From the NCBI GenBank assembly GCA_910575405.1, contig CAJTER010000011.1, positions 1 through 64,000 of the forward strand: a stretch of 64,000 nucleotides of DNA, written 5' to 3'. Origin of the DNA: Clostridia bacterium (lineage in GTDB: Bacteria; Bacillota; Clostridia; Peptostreptococcales; Anaerovoracaceae). Below are positions 8,817-18,065 of the stretch, one piece after another; position 1 is the first letter of the stretch, and each line of letters opens with the position of its first letter. The notes under the pieces are model-generated. The model did not search any database. It was given only the letters and a program-made list of their open reading frames with translations, and was not told the DNA's origin. The translations under genes were made by a program, and so were the position numbers.

Positions 8817-10790
8817 CTAATCCTGTGCAAGAGTAAACTGATCTACCAGTTGTTTTAAATTAGCTGCCTCAGCGGAAAGCTCCTGACTGGCTGCCGCGCT
8901 TTCCTCGGCAGTAGCGCTGTTGCTTTGAACAACCGCGGAAATCTGGTTAACTCCTTCATTGACCTGTGAAACAGCATCCGACTGCTCGCCTGACACTGCG
9001 GAGATCTGATCGATGGATCCGACCATGGAGTCGATGTACGCTACGACCTGGGCCAGTGTGTCAGCTGTATGTTTCGCAATTCCTGTACCTGTCTCCACAG
9101 CTTCTGTAGAATGTGTAATCAGCCGGGCGGTGTTCTGGGAGGCTTCCGCGGACTTGCTGGCCAGGTTGCGAACTTCATCTGCCACAACGGCAAAGCCCTT
9201 GCCCGCAGCGCCTGCCCGCGCAGCCTCTACTGCCGCGTTCAGCGCCAAAATGTTGGTCTGGAAGGCGATGTCCTCTATGGTCTTGATAATCTTTCCGATC
9301 TCTTCTGAGCTTGACTGAATTTTTCCCATAGCACCCACCATATCCTGCATCTGCTGATTGCAGACAGAAAGGCCTTTTCCCGCGTTGTGGGCCTGTTCGC
9401 GTACCTTCTGTGCACCGTCGGCAGTATCCTTGACCTGACCCGAAATCTCGCTGATTCGAGCTGCAAGCTCTTCTACGGAGCTGGCCTGTTCCACAGCGCC
9501 CTGACTTAAGCTCTGGGCGCTTGTAGATACCTGATTGCTGGCGCTTGATACTTGTTCGGCGGAAGTATCAAGCTGGCAGAGTATCTGGCTTAATTCCACC
9601 TTCAGGTTGCGCATGGAATGCAGGATGCTCTGGAAGTCACCTACGTAGGCTTCCCGATTCCTGGACTGTATATCCAGATTCTGATCCGCCATTTCACCCA
9701 GAAGATAATCGATGTCATGGAGAATCGCAGACAATCCGCTCACCAACTCCGCGGTAGACTGAGCCAGCATTCCTGTTTCATCCCTGCTGACAACTTCCGG
9801 AACCGGCGATTCCAAATCACCTTCTACTAACAGCCGCATGCGTTCGGCACAGGCTTTCATTGGCCGGCTGATGCTGCCTGCCAGTTTCAGAGCGACTATG
9901 ATGGAAAGCAGGATAGCAATCACCATTATCACCAGATTTATGGTAATGTCAAAATATGTAGAAGCGAGATAGTCCGACTTGGGAGCAACAACTGCCACGC
10001 TCCATCCATCCGTGCTGTTTACTGGCGCATAAGCTGCAAACATGCTGTTTTTGCCGCTCTTATAGCTTCCAAATCCGTTCTTTCCTTCGCGCATAGCAGT
10101 ATGGATGGACGCCAGCTCTTTGAGAGAAGAATCGCTTTCCGCCTCTTTTTCAATATTCTGTACTGTGACGGTATCCACAGTAGTATCCGCGATGGTGTCG
10201 CCGGAGCTATTGATCATGTACGCACGGTTGTGCGCGCTGACATGAATTGAGGAAACGATATCGTTCAGAAAAGTCTCGTGAGGAACAAAGTAAACCACGC
10301 CCTCAATATCGGCTCCCTGGATCCCGCCTTTATAAATGGGGGCCGCTACCATAATGGAAAGCTCTCCCGTTATCTTGCTGATCAGCGGCTCTGATACATA
10401 AACATTTCCCTGCATTGCCTGTTTGACATATTCACGGTCGGAATAATCCTTTCCATCGAAAATGCTGATGCCATCCGGGCCAATGATGTTACCGCGCTGG
10501 AAATCATGCATACTGGCACGCTCGTCTATGATGGAGCGCTTTTCCTTTAACGGGACGTTTTCATCAAGAAGCTGCGAGATACAGCCCGTGTCCATGGCAA
10601 CATTTTTGTAGGCAGCCAGCTCCTGCTCAATGCGTTCCGCAGCAAGAGCCGCCGTCTGACTCATCATCTGATCCACAGTTGATGTGGTGCTGCTATAGTT
10701 AAGTGTAATACTGATTGCTCCCACTATGAGCTGTGTCGCCAGAACTGTCACCATAAGGCATAGAGTAATTTTTGTCCGGATACTTTTCAT
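8817..10790 (-). CDS. Methyl-accepting chemotaxis protein (dCache type)
   Basis: This is a 657-aa receptor. It has TM1 at about 9-31, an extracellular double-Cache-like sensor at about 32-280 (motifs [31 protein letters not shown]), TM2 near 282-306, a HAMP segment ([14 protein letters not shown]), and a long signalling coiled coil. The kinase-contact hairpin is intact: [19 protein letters not shown], then [21 protein letters not shown] lies 10 nt before the ATG. It sits alone and diverges from the sigma-54-controlled operon at 11291. Small amino acids or carboxylates are usual dCache ligands, so it may sense the compound that operon consumes; that link is inference. Confidence 0.93.
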   Translation of the reverse strand: MKSIRTKITLCLMVTVLATQLIVGAISITLNYSSTTSTVDQMMSQTAALAAERIEQELAAYKNVAMDTGCISQLLDENVPLKEKRSIIDERASMHDFQRGNIIGPDGISIFDGKDYSDREYVKQAMQGNVYVSEPLISKITGELSIMVAAPIYKGGIQGADIEGVVYFVPHETFLNDIVSSIHVSAHNRAYMINSSGDTIADTTVDTVTVQNIEKEAESDSSLKELASIHTAMREGKNGFGSYKSGKNSMFAAYAPVNSTDGWSVAVVAPKSDYLASTYFDITINLVIMVIAILLSIIVALKLAGSISRPMKACAERMRLLVEGDLESPVPEVVSRDETGMLAQSTAELVSGLSAILHDIDYLLGEMADQNLDIQSRNREAYVGDFQSILHSMRNLKVELSQILCQLDTSAEQVSSASNQVSTSAQSLSQGAVEQASSVEELAARISEISGQVKDTADGAQKVREQAHNAGKGLSVCNQQMQDMVGAMGKIQSSSEEIGKIIKTIEDIAFQTNILALNAAVEAARAGAAGKGFAVVADEVRNLASKSAEASQNTARLITHSTEAVETGTGIAKHTADTLAQVVAYIDSMVGSIDQISAVSGEQSDAVSQVNEGVNQISAVVQSNSATAEESAAASQELSAEAANLKQLVDQFTLAQD

Positions 10791-10966
10791 GTTTTCCTTA
10801 CCTCCTAGTGTCTGATTGATAATTATTGTGAATAGTGCTGAATATTTGGTTATGCCGTAAGATAGCTCAACTATAGCACAAAATCGACAATAAATCCACC
10901 CTTTGCTTCCTCAGAGGATAAGGAAATAACATAGTTCCCGATTCCGCCCAGATAGAAGTCCAAAAT

Positions 10967-10987
10967 ATGAACAGTAACATTGTACAT
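10967..10987. promoter_or_regulatory. Candidate activator half-site pair, upstream copy
   Basis: ATGAACA (10967-10973) and TGTACAT (10981-10987) form an inverted pair with one mismatch around 7 nt. It shares the TGAACA/TGTTCA core with the perfect dyad at 11037-11055, so it may be a second enhancer site for the sigma-54 activator. Confidence 0.35.
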
Positions 10988-11036
10988 GTCCATATCTTGA
11001 ACGAATTTAGATAAAAAAGGAGAAATAACATAAAAA

Positions 11037-11055
11037 TTGTTCAATTTATGAACAA
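11037..11055. promoter_or_regulatory. Candidate sigma-54 enhancer site (perfect dyad)
   Basis: TTGTTCA and TGAACAA flank 5 nt in a perfect 7-5-7 inverted repeat. It lies about 115 bp upstream of the -24 element of the promoter at 11169, the usual distance for a bacterial enhancer-binding protein. The core recurs at 10968 and 11214. The regulator encoded at 14581 is the obvious binder; this is inference. Confidence 0.5.
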
Positions 11056-11168
11056 ATAATAAAAATTATAACAGCCGATGCGCTTTTAAAAACCTATCAC
11101 TTTGCGTATTCCCCAGGTAAAAAAGCAAATTAATAACAAATATCCACAAGTTAAAAGCAATATAGTAT

Positions 11169-11184
11169 TGGCATATAACTTGCT
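11169..11184 (+). promoter_or_regulatory. Sigma-54 (-24/-12) promoter of the catabolic operon
   Basis: The sequence reads TGGCATATAACTTGCT. The invariant GG (11170-11171) and GC (11182-11183) have exactly the 12-bp offset required by sigma-54, and it matches the TGGCAC-N5-TTGC consensus at all but one position. Transcription would start near 11195, leaving a leader of about 95 nt before the permease gene. A sigma-54 activator gene lies in the same cluster. Confidence 0.8.
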
Positions 11185-11290
11185 TTTTTAATATGTGCGC
11201 GCAGCTATGTTATTGTTCATAGTGGGTACTCTCATCAATCAGTGCACGGAATTCTTTTGAAAGAGCCCACAGTGAAAATGGAGGTTTATT

Positions 11291-12658
11291 ATGACTGAGA
11301 AAGGAAAAACTACCCTGAAACGAGCTTTAGGGTTCTGGCAGTCCTTTGGTATTGCCGTAGGCCTTGTAGTAGCAGGAACGACGATGGTATCCCTTGCATT
11401 TAACTTTGGAGCAATAGGGCCTGCCTTTATCATACCTGCGGCCATTGCAGGCGTCGCCAGTATTCTCATTGCAACGTCCTATGCGGAGCTTGCAGCAGCT
11501 ATTCCGGGAGCGGGAATGATCGTAGATTACACGCTCCCGGCCATGGGGCGTAGCACCGCAATCTTCGGAATGCTGACAGGATATATTGTGCTGATTACAG
11601 CGGGGGGAGCCTGTGAATGCTTTATCGCAGGTCAGTGCGCCGAATCTGTCTGGGGTATCAATTATAAAGTATTTGCAGCAATTTTACTGATCTTTTTCAT
11701 GATTGTAAACTGTCTGGGTGTGGAAGCGCTTGGGAAATTTCAGATCATACTGACGGTAGGCATGATGGCCATTCTTGCAATTATGGGAATTGGCGGACTT
11801 TTTAATATTGGTACGGTATCCGATCCTTCCCCTATTGAGTTTAATCCCTACGGGTGGGATACTGTGCTCACTTCAATTGGAGCCGGTATCTGGCTTTATA
11901 TTGGAATTGAATATGTCTGCCCAATGTCAGAAGAGATTATCAATCCGGAAAAAAATGTACCAAAAGCCATGATCTGCGGCGTTATAGCAATTTTTGTCTG
12001 TGATATGCTCTTTGGACAGGCTATCGTGCGCTATGTACCCCTGGATGTTTTGACAACTTCTAATGTGCCTCAGCTGGAAGGCGCTGCTGCCATGTTTGGC
12101 TCCATTGGAGCTATCGCGCTTGCCATTGCCACTATCTTTGCAGGGGGAAGCTCTGCGGATTCCCATATGGCCGCTGTGCCCAGAATGCTTTACGGTCTTG
12201 CCAGGGACGGAATGCTTCCAAAGCGCTTTGCGTATCTTCATCCAAAATTCAGAACCCCATGGGTAGCGATTATCGTAGTTTTCTGCTGTATGTCTGTGCC
12301 TTTTTTCATCGGGCTTGATATTAATTCCATTATGGATTTAGTCAATACAGCTTGTACAGCATGGCTTATTTCCTACATCATCGTGCAGGTGGATTTAATT
12401 ATTCTGAGGAAGAAATATCCGAACCTCCACCGTCCCTTTAAAAGCCCTGCATACCCCATTCCCCAGATCATCGGCATTATCGTATGCATTTACGCCATCG
12501 TTACAATGGGTACGGATGTCATACTGAGCACAGCTCCATACCTCGTTGTATTTGCTGCATATTCCCTGATTTGGGTAAAATTTAAGATGAAAGAAAAATG
12601 TTTTGCGCCAGTGCCAATGGACAAGCTTGCTGGAGTAAAACCAGAATTTGACAATTGA
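11291..12658 (+). CDS. APC-superfamily amino acid permease
   Basis: A 455-aa integral membrane protein with about 12 hydrophobic segments. It has the APC-family opening GFWQSFGIAVGLVVAGTTMV, followed by ATSYAELAAAIPGAGMIVDYT in helices 1-2. PRMLYGLARDGMLPKRFAYL lies in the loop after helix 8. Permeases of this group take up amino acids or related amines by proton or solute symport. GGAGG is 6 nt before the ATG. It is the first gene of a five-gene unit behind the sigma-54 promoter, so its substrate is probably what the downstream dehydrogenase and amidohydrolase break down. The exact substrate cannot be read from the sequence. Confidence 0.9.
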   Translation: MTEKGKTTLKRALGFWQSFGIAVGLVVAGTTMVSLAFNFGAIGPAFIIPAAIAGVASILIATSYAELAAAIPGAGMIVDYTLPAMGRSTAIFGMLTGYIVLITAGGACECFIAGQCAESVWGINYKVFAAILLIFFMIVNCLGVEALGKFQIILTVGMMAILAIMGIGGLFNIGTVSDPSPIEFNPYGWDTVLTSIGAGIWLYIGIEYVCPMSEEIINPEKNVPKAMICGVIAIFVCDMLFGQAIVRYVPLDVLTTSNVPQLEGAAAMFGSIGAIALAIATIFAGGSSADSHMAAVPRMLYGLARDGMLPKRFAYLHPKFRTPWVAIIVVFCCMSVPFFIGLDINSIMDLVNTACTAWLISYIIVQVDLIILRKKYPNLHRPFKSPAYPIPQIIGIIVCIYAIVTMGTDVILSTAPYLVVFAAYSLIWVKFKMKEKCFAPVPMDKLAGVKPEFDN

Positions 12659-12691
12659 TCAATTTCATAACGAACAGAAAGGAGAATCACG

Positions 12692-13849
12692 ATGAGTTAT
12701 ACAATGAATTTTGAATTTGTTCTACCTACTAAAATTAAGTTTGGAGAAGGAGTTTCCCGAGAGATTGCGGCGGAAATCAAAGGACTTGGAAAAGAAAGGC
12801 CCCTGATTCTTACAGATAAAGGGTTGCTGAAGGCAGGAGTAGTTGATAAAATAGCGGCGGCATTAGCAGCAGGAGGACTCCAATATACAATCTTTGATGA
12901 AATCGAGCCCAATCCAAGGGATCTGACTGTGCAGAAAGCATATGAAGCAGCTACAATATGCCGCGCAGATATTCTGGTAGCCATTGGCGGCGGGAGTTCT
13001 ATGGATACGGCAAAAGGCGTAGGTGTTCTTATGAGCCATGGCGGCATTATAAACGATTATGAAGGGCTTGATAAAGTTACAAAGCCAATCTGCGATTTAA
13101 TTGCGATTCCGACAACCGTAGGAACCGGAAGCGAAGTAACCTTCTGGTCGGTGATTACAGATACAAAGAGACATTTTAAAATGAGTGTCGGCAGTCCATT
13201 GGTAGCTCCAAAGCTGGCGCTGGTGGATCCGGATCTTGTAGCCAGTCTGCCACCTTCCATTATCGCTTCTACTGGAATGGATGCCCTGACCCACGCAATT
13301 GAAGGATATACCTGTACTCTGGCGGAACCCATTACAGATGCCTGTGGTATTTACGCAATTAAAATGATTGCGGATAATTTGAGGAACGCAGTTTATACAG
13401 ATGATTCCCAGGCAAAAGCCAATATGCTCCTTGGAAGTCTTATTGCCGGAATCTGCTTTGGAAACTCGGATATTGCAGGAGTTCATTGTATGGCAGAGGC
13501 TCTTGGCGGACTTTATGATACGCCTCATGGAATCGCTAATGCTATCCTGTTGCCTTATGTAATGGAATACAATTATGTAGCAAGCCTTGATAAATTTGCG
13601 GAAATTGCGAAAGCTATGGGCGAGCCTATAGATGGTCTGTCAAAACGTGATGCGGCTTACAGAGCTGTTACAGCAGTACATAAGCTGAACCAAGATCTGG
13701 ATATGCCAACGCTGAAGGATATTGGCGCAAAGGAAGAAGACCTGCAGGAGCTGGCGCAGAGATCCTCAGTTAATGTTTCTGTAGACAGCAATCCCAGAAA
13801 AGCCGGGAAGTCTGACTTTCTCGCATTATTTCAGAAAGCATATCACTAA
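12692..13849 (+). CDS. Iron-containing alcohol dehydrogenase
   Basis: A 385-aa cytosolic NAD(P)-dependent dehydrogenase of the Fe-ADH family. It shows the dinucleotide-binding GGGSSMDTAKGVGVL, then IPTTVGTGSEVTFWSVI. The metal site has an aspartate in TDACGIYA or near ALVDPDL and histidines in GMDALTHAIEG, VHCMAEALGG and YDTPHGIAN. AAGGAG lies 7 nt before the ATG, and the gap from the permease gene is 33 nt. The family interconverts alcohols or hydroxy acids with aldehydes, ketones or semialdehydes. In this cluster it probably acts on a carbonyl or hydroxyl intermediate of the imported compound; the actual substrate is unknown. Confidence 0.92.
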   Translation: MSYTMNFEFVLPTKIKFGEGVSREIAAEIKGLGKERPLILTDKGLLKAGVVDKIAAALAAGGLQYTIFDEIEPNPRDLTVQKAYEAATICRADILVAIGGGSSMDTAKGVGVLMSHGGIINDYEGLDKVTKPICDLIAIPTTVGTGSEVTFWSVITDTKRHFKMSVGSPLVAPKLALVDPDLVASLPPSIIASTGMDALTHAIEGYTCTLAEPITDACGIYAIKMIADNLRNAVYTDDSQAKANMLLGSLIAGICFGNSDIAGVHCMAEALGGLYDTPHGIANAILLPYVMEYNYVASLDKFAEIAKAMGEPIDGLSKRDAAYRAVTAVHKLNQDLDMPTLKDIGAKEEDLQELAQRSSVNVSVDSNPRKAGKSDFLALFQKAYH

Positions 13850-13873
13850 TTCTAATGATTTCATTACATGCCA

Positions 13874-13906
13874 CGCAAGGGGAAGCTGTAAAAGCTTCCC
13901 CTTGCG
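13874..13906 (+). terminator. Strong intercistronic hairpin
   Basis: CGCAAGGGGAAGCT and its exact complement AGCTTCCCCTTGCG form a perfect 14-bp stem with a 5-nt loop. No T-run follows, and the next gene's ribosome binding site is only 16 nt away. It is therefore more likely an RNA-stabilising or attenuating element than a full terminator. It lies between the dehydrogenase and the 193-aa gene and could lower expression of the distal genes. Confidence 0.6.
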
Positions 13907-13938
13907 GCAAATTGAGAAAAACAAGGAGGAAGATTTCC

Positions 13939-14520
13939 ATGAAGCAGTTTGATTCACGAAATATCGACCGCAGAGCGGGAAGACTTTTAGATTATCATGT
14001 GGGTCTGCTCAAGGGCCAACATGACGAATTTGCGCTAGAAGGTCAAAGTTACTATTGCCGTAAGGGGGAACAGGAAGCTTACATGAAAATCGGCTATAAT
14101 AAGAGAAAAAAACTATTGTCCAGAACTTTTAATCTGGAAGTTTCTTCTATTCTGTATGATATCGATTTTCCAGAGGATTTTTCCCTGAAGCTGCGGTTTA
14201 AAGGTTTTCCTAATATAACAGGCGCTTTTTTTCAGGGGCAAAAGACATCAAAAAAATATGAAAGCTTTTTTCAACAAGCAGATCTAATGGAACATATCAC
14301 CTATCAGGCAAAAAAGGTAGAACTTGCTTATGTGAACATTCAGCACAGCAAAGCGGCCCGCAAAATGGAAATAACCGTATGCCCTTATGCGGGTGCCTTT
14401 TTATGGGTTATTTTTCCGCCAGTTTTTTATGATATGCGTCTGAAAAGAGAAGAAATGGTTGCAGTACACAGAACAGCAGAGCTTATTACCGAGCATATAA
14501 CAAAGTACTTCGGACAATAG
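13939..14520 (+). CDS. Unrecognised cytosolic protein of the sigma-54 operon
   Basis: This is a 193-aa protein with no family I recognise. It has no signal peptide or membrane segment. It starts MKQFDSRNIDRRAGRLLDYH with AAGGAGG 9 nt upstream, so the longer frame from 13855, which contains the hairpin, is not used. It contains CRKGEQEAYMKIGYNKRKKLL and the short cysteine-containing stretch ITVCPYAGAFLWVIFPP; a later part is rich in Arg/Lys/Glu. Its position between the dehydrogenase and the activator suggests a role in the same pathway, as a ligand-binding, enzyme or accessory protein. No catalytic motif is evident. Confidence 0.7.
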   Translation: MKQFDSRNIDRRAGRLLDYHVGLLKGQHDEFALEGQSYYCRKGEQEAYMKIGYNKRKKLLSRTFNLEVSSILYDIDFPEDFSLKLRFKGFPNITGAFFQGQKTSKKYESFFQQADLMEHITYQAKKVELAYVNIQHSKAARKMEITVCPYAGAFLWVIFPPVFYDMRLKREEMVAVHRTAELITEHITKYFGQ

Positions 14521-14531
14521 TGAGGAGTGAT

Positions 14532-14615
14532 ATGAAGCATGCTTATATTACAGCAGTAGCAGTGAGGAGGCGATACAGAGATGAGTACCTTAAACCCATA
14601 TTTTTATGCATATAA
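14532..14615 (+). CDS. Possible 27-codon leader ORF overlapping the regulator start
   Basis: The ATG at 14532 has GAGGAG 5 nt upstream. It opens a frame reading MKHAYITAVAVRRRYRDEYL and ending at 14615, in another phase over the first 35 nt of the regulator gene. It may serve to couple translation. It is too short to support a function. Confidence 0.3.
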   Translation: MKHAYITAVAVRRRYRDEYLKPIFLCI

Positions 14616-16563
14616 CCCTCAGCTTTTGGCCTTTGAAAATGCATGGGTTCGTTTTTTAAAAGAAGGTGCAGTACCAAACTCCGTAATAAACGATGTAATT
14701 AAAGAATCCTGGCTGAGATGCAGAGAAACGAACTTGGATCCTCTGAGCAGGGAACCAATTCCCCTAAGGTCGACCGAGGACCTTCAGGCGCGGATAGATA
14801 AAAATAAAAATTTGCTTTTAATTGTGATGCCCTTTTTATCTATGCTCTTTGATATTGTAAAGGAAACAGGGTTTCGGGTCGATTTTATTGATAAAGACGG
14901 TATTATTTTAAAATCCATAACCACCGATTCTTTAGAAGCCCTGTGCCATAAGACGCTTTCCCACCCCGGCGCCTGCAGACGCGAGGAAGTCTCGGGAACC
15001 AACGCCTTTGCCCTTGCTCTGAGGACAAAGCTTCCCATACAGGTATCAGGCGCAGAGCATTATATGCAGCAATTTCACAGATGGTCTTGTTCTGCGGCGC
15101 CCATTTTAGACAAAAACGGAAATGTACTGGGTGCCATCAGCGTCGCAGGCCATTATGAGCAGGTTCACCGTCATACTTTAGGCATGGTATCAGCCGTTGC
15201 TCAGGCTATTGAAGATGAGCTGTATATTCAGGAAATGAACCAGCAATTGATCCAGCACAACCAACAGCTCAATACGATTTTCAGTATGATTACTGATGGG
15301 GTCGTATATACCATAGGCGGAAAGGTTATTCAGATCAATAAGGAGATGTGCACACTTTTAGGCATGAAGGAATCAGATATCTTGGGAAAAAAGGTGGAAT
15401 CCATTATTTCTACAACTCCAGATATTGCAAAACTTATTCATGACAAACGGCCTGATAACCAGAATCGGCAAATCGTTCTAGAAGGAAAGGGACGCATTTG
15501 CAACTGTCTTTTTGATGTGCGAACTCTTTCCGACAGCAGTGAAGGCGGTCCTGAAGAAATGATGGTTTTCACTCAGGTTGAAGAAATCCAGATGCTGGCC
15601 CAGAAAATCGTAAGTACAAGTCAATATACTTTTTCAGATATTATAGGCAGATCTCAGTCCCTTCAGGATACCATTGATATGGCAAAGAGAGCTGCCCTGT
15701 TTAATTCCAGGATTATTCTTGAGGGGGAGAGTGGAACGGGGAAAGAAATGCTGGCTCAGGCCATTCACAATTACAGCGGCAGAAGGCACAATGCTTTTAT
15801 TGCAGTGGACTGTGGCGCAATCCCCAAGGAGCTCTTTGAGTCAGAATTGTTTGGCTATGAGAGAGGTGCCTTTACAGGCGCCAGGGCCGAAGGAAAAATT
15901 GGACTTATTGAACTGGCCGACAAAGGAACTTTGTTTTTAGATGAAATCGGAAATATGCCTCTTGATATGCAGGTAAAGCTGCTCCGAACTCTCCAGGAAG
16001 GTACGATTACGAAAATCGGAGGTACAGAGCAGATTGAAATTGATATTCGCATTATAGCTGCCACCAATACGGATCTTCAGACAGCAGTGGAGGAGGGAAC
16101 CTTCCGAAAGGATCTGTTTTACCGGCTGAATGTATTTCACATTATGATGCCTTCCCTGAGAGAACGAAGGGAAGATATTCCCCTCCTTGCGAGACACTTT
16201 GTAAATCAAAGCAGAGGCAAAAAACAAGAGCTTTCTATCGATCCGGAAGCCATGAACATATTGGTATCCTACGACTGGCCCGGAAATATCAGGGAGCTGG
16301 GAAATATCATTGAGCGAGCTGTAATCATGTCAGACGGCAAGCGGATCATGAGAAGAGATCTGCCGCTGGAAATTCAGGAACGCAGCAGCTTTTACGGGGA
16401 ACAAACGATCAATATGACTTTAGAGCAGGCATCGCAGAACTATATTCTGCATATCGTCTCCCAGTGCAGTGGAAATATCAGCAAGGCAGCAAGAATTTTA
16501 GATGTTTCAAGGACAACAGTTTACAAAGCAATCGCACAGGAAGCGCATATGGAAGGAGGCTGA
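14581..16563 (+). CDS. Sigma-54-dependent transcriptional activator (AcoR-like)
   Basis: A 660-aa enhancer-binding protein. The N-terminal 220 aa resemble the AcoR-type GAF sensor (RCRETNLDPLSREP, VSGTNAFALAL, WSCSAAPILDKNGNVLGAISV). A PAS-like domain follows at about 230-340. The AAA+ domain has Walker A EGESGTGKE at 381-389, the sigma-54 contact loop GAFTGA at 429-434, Walker B GTLFLDEIG, and RLNVFHIMMPSLRER. A Fis-type HTH ends the protein (SGNISKAARILDVSRTTVYK). It lies within the operon whose promoter it should activate from the dyads near 11040. The GAF or PAS domain probably binds the inducing metabolite. GAGGAGG is 9-10 nt before the ATG. Confidence 0.95.
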   Translation: MSTLNPYFYAYNPQLLAFENAWVRFLKEGAVPNSVINDVIKESWLRCRETNLDPLSREPIPLRSTEDLQARIDKNKNLLLIVMPFLSMLFDIVKETGFRVDFIDKDGIILKSITTDSLEALCHKTLSHPGACRREEVSGTNAFALALRTKLPIQVSGAEHYMQQFHRWSCSAAPILDKNGNVLGAISVAGHYEQVHRHTLGMVSAVAQAIEDELYIQEMNQQLIQHNQQLNTIFSMITDGVVYTIGGKVIQINKEMCTLLGMKESDILGKKVESIISTTPDIAKLIHDKRPDNQNRQIVLEGKGRICNCLFDVRTLSDSSEGGPEEMMVFTQVEEIQMLAQKIVSTSQYTFSDIIGRSQSLQDTIDMAKRAALFNSRIILEGESGTGKEMLAQAIHNYSGRRHNAFIAVDCGAIPKELFESELFGYERGAFTGARAEGKIGLIELADKGTLFLDEIGNMPLDMQVKLLRTLQEGTITKIGGTEQIEIDIRIIAATNTDLQTAVEEGTFRKDLFYRLNVFHIMMPSLRERREDIPLLARHFVNQSRGKKQELSIDPEAMNILVSYDWPGNIRELGNIIERAVIMSDGKRIMRRDLPLEIQERSSFYGEQTINMTLEQASQNYILHIVSQCSGNISKAARILDVSRTTVYKAIAQEAHMEGG

Positions 16564-16565
16564 AG

Positions 16566-17984
16566 ATGGCCAGACAAAATGCACATAAACAAGATATTGA
16601 GAGCAGACGCTGCAAAAAGTACGAACTGGTGATACAGGGCGGCAGAAAACTGAGCTTTGAGCCTGATGAAATTTCCGGTCCTTTGAACATCGGAATTTCA
16701 GAAGGGAAGATTCAGAAGATTTCTCAGGACCCTCTGCTGGGAGTACAAGTGTTGGATGCTGCCGAAAGACTGGTACTGCCGGGTTTTATTGACTTTCATT
16801 CCCATGTAGATGGCAGGGTATTTTCTTCCAAATGTGTGGCAAGACAGGGAGCTACGACTACAATCGGAGGGGAACGGAGCTTTGACGGTCTAGCGATCCG
16901 AAATATCGAAGAAAAGGGATTTCTCATTAATCATGGATTTTTTGTTTCTCACTCCTTTACACTGAGAAAAGCAGCAGGAATCAGCGATCCCTATCAAGGG
17001 GCCTCGGATTCGGAAATTCAGAACATGGTTATGCTGGCGGAAAAGTTTCTGCAAAGTGGATCCTTTGGCATTCATTTTGGTTTGGAATTAGTTCCAGGAA
17101 CCTCAGAAAAGGAACTGATGGCGCTTGCTCAGGTGGCTAAGGCTTACAACCGGATACTTCTCATACATATGAGAAAGGATGGACGGCAGGCCATACAGAC
17201 CCTGGGAGAAGTATTTAAAATTGCGAAAGCAACTGGCGTTTCTGTCCATATTCTTCACTTAATGTATATGGTAGGCTTTAAAGGAATCATGGAAGATGCT
17301 CTTCTTCAAATTGAGGCAGCTATTGATAGCGGGTGCGATATTACGGCAGACACAGGGCTGTACAGTGCCTTTCCTGCCTGCATTGGCTCTTCTATTTTAG
17401 ATGGTGAGTGGTATAAAAAGTATGGAGAACAGGTTTCAGTCAGAAATCTGATGATTTCCTCGGGTATATATGCGGGAAAGATCTGCACCAAAGAGTGTTA
17501 CCGTTATTTGAGAGATGAATTTCCCAATACCTTGGTCACAGTTTTTGTCTTAGATGAAGCTGAAATTCCCACCGCTCTGAAAAAGGATTATGTTTTTGTA
17601 TCTACAAATGCGGCGGATGGGCCTCATTATGAAAGGATTGGGCATCCGGAAACAGCTGGGACTTTTCCGCGTCTTATCAGAAAATATGTTTTGGATAACC
17701 ATGTGCTGGAACTTCCTCAGGCAATCAAAAAAATTTCTTTGCTTCCGGCCAGACGTTTCGGGCTGAATGGTAAAGGCAACATCAAAGAAGGATATGATGC
17801 GGATCTTGTGATTATTGACCCAGATACGATTTGCGACAGAGCGGATTTTATCGACCAAGGGGATCCGAATATGCCTCCCGATGGAATTTCTGCTGTTATT
17901 GTAGGCGGAAAGGTGCTTTTGCAGGATAACGTATTTACCCAGGCTGTAAATGCAGGGAAAATGCTCAATTGCTGCAGGGTTTGA
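16566..17984 (+). CDS. Amidohydrolase (D-aminoacylase/dihydroorotase-like)
   Basis: A 472-aa metal-dependent hydrolase of the amidohydrolase superfamily. It has the HxH metal site FIDFHSHVDGR in the first strand, LLIHMRKDG and VHILHLMYMVG as later histidine ligands, the late STNAADGPHYE region, and a C-terminal composite domain ending GNIKEGYDADLVIIDPDT. The pattern is closest to N-acyl-D-amino-acid deacylases and dihydroorotase/hydantoinase relatives. The start at 16566 follows AAGGAGG and lies 2 nt after the activator's stop, so the two are coupled. In this operon it would hydrolyse an amide or cyclic amide before or after uptake. Substrate unknown. Confidence 0.88.
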   Translation: MARQNAHKQDIESRRCKKYELVIQGGRKLSFEPDEISGPLNIGISEGKIQKISQDPLLGVQVLDAAERLVLPGFIDFHSHVDGRVFSSKCVARQGATTTIGGERSFDGLAIRNIEEKGFLINHGFFVSHSFTLRKAAGISDPYQGASDSEIQNMVMLAEKFLQSGSFGIHFGLELVPGTSEKELMALAQVAKAYNRILLIHMRKDGRQAIQTLGEVFKIAKATGVSVHILHLMYMVGFKGIMEDALLQIEAAIDSGCDITADTGLYSAFPACIGSSILDGEWYKKYGEQVSVRNLMISSGIYAGKICTKECYRYLRDEFPNTLVTVFVLDEAEIPTALKKDYVFVSTNAADGPHYERIGHPETAGTFPRLIRKYVLDNHVLELPQAIKKISLLPARRFGLNGKGNIKEGYDADLVIIDPDTICDRADFIDQGDPNMPPDGISAVIVGGKVLLQDNVFTQAVNAGKMLNCCRV

Positions 17985-18003
17985 TATACGGATGAGGAAA
18001 AGA

Positions 18004-18023
18004 GCGCAGGTTAGTACCTGCGC
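18004..18023 (+). terminator. Hairpin at the end of the sigma-54 operon
   Basis: GCGCAGGT-TAGT-ACCTGCGC is a perfect 8-bp stem 20 nt after the amidohydrolase stop. A pyrimidine-rich stretch follows it, but no strict T-run. It probably ends the five-gene transcript. Confidence 0.55.
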
Positions 18024-18065
18024 CCCGGCTTCCTTTATCCTTTTATCCCCAGCTTTCCTTTAAAA

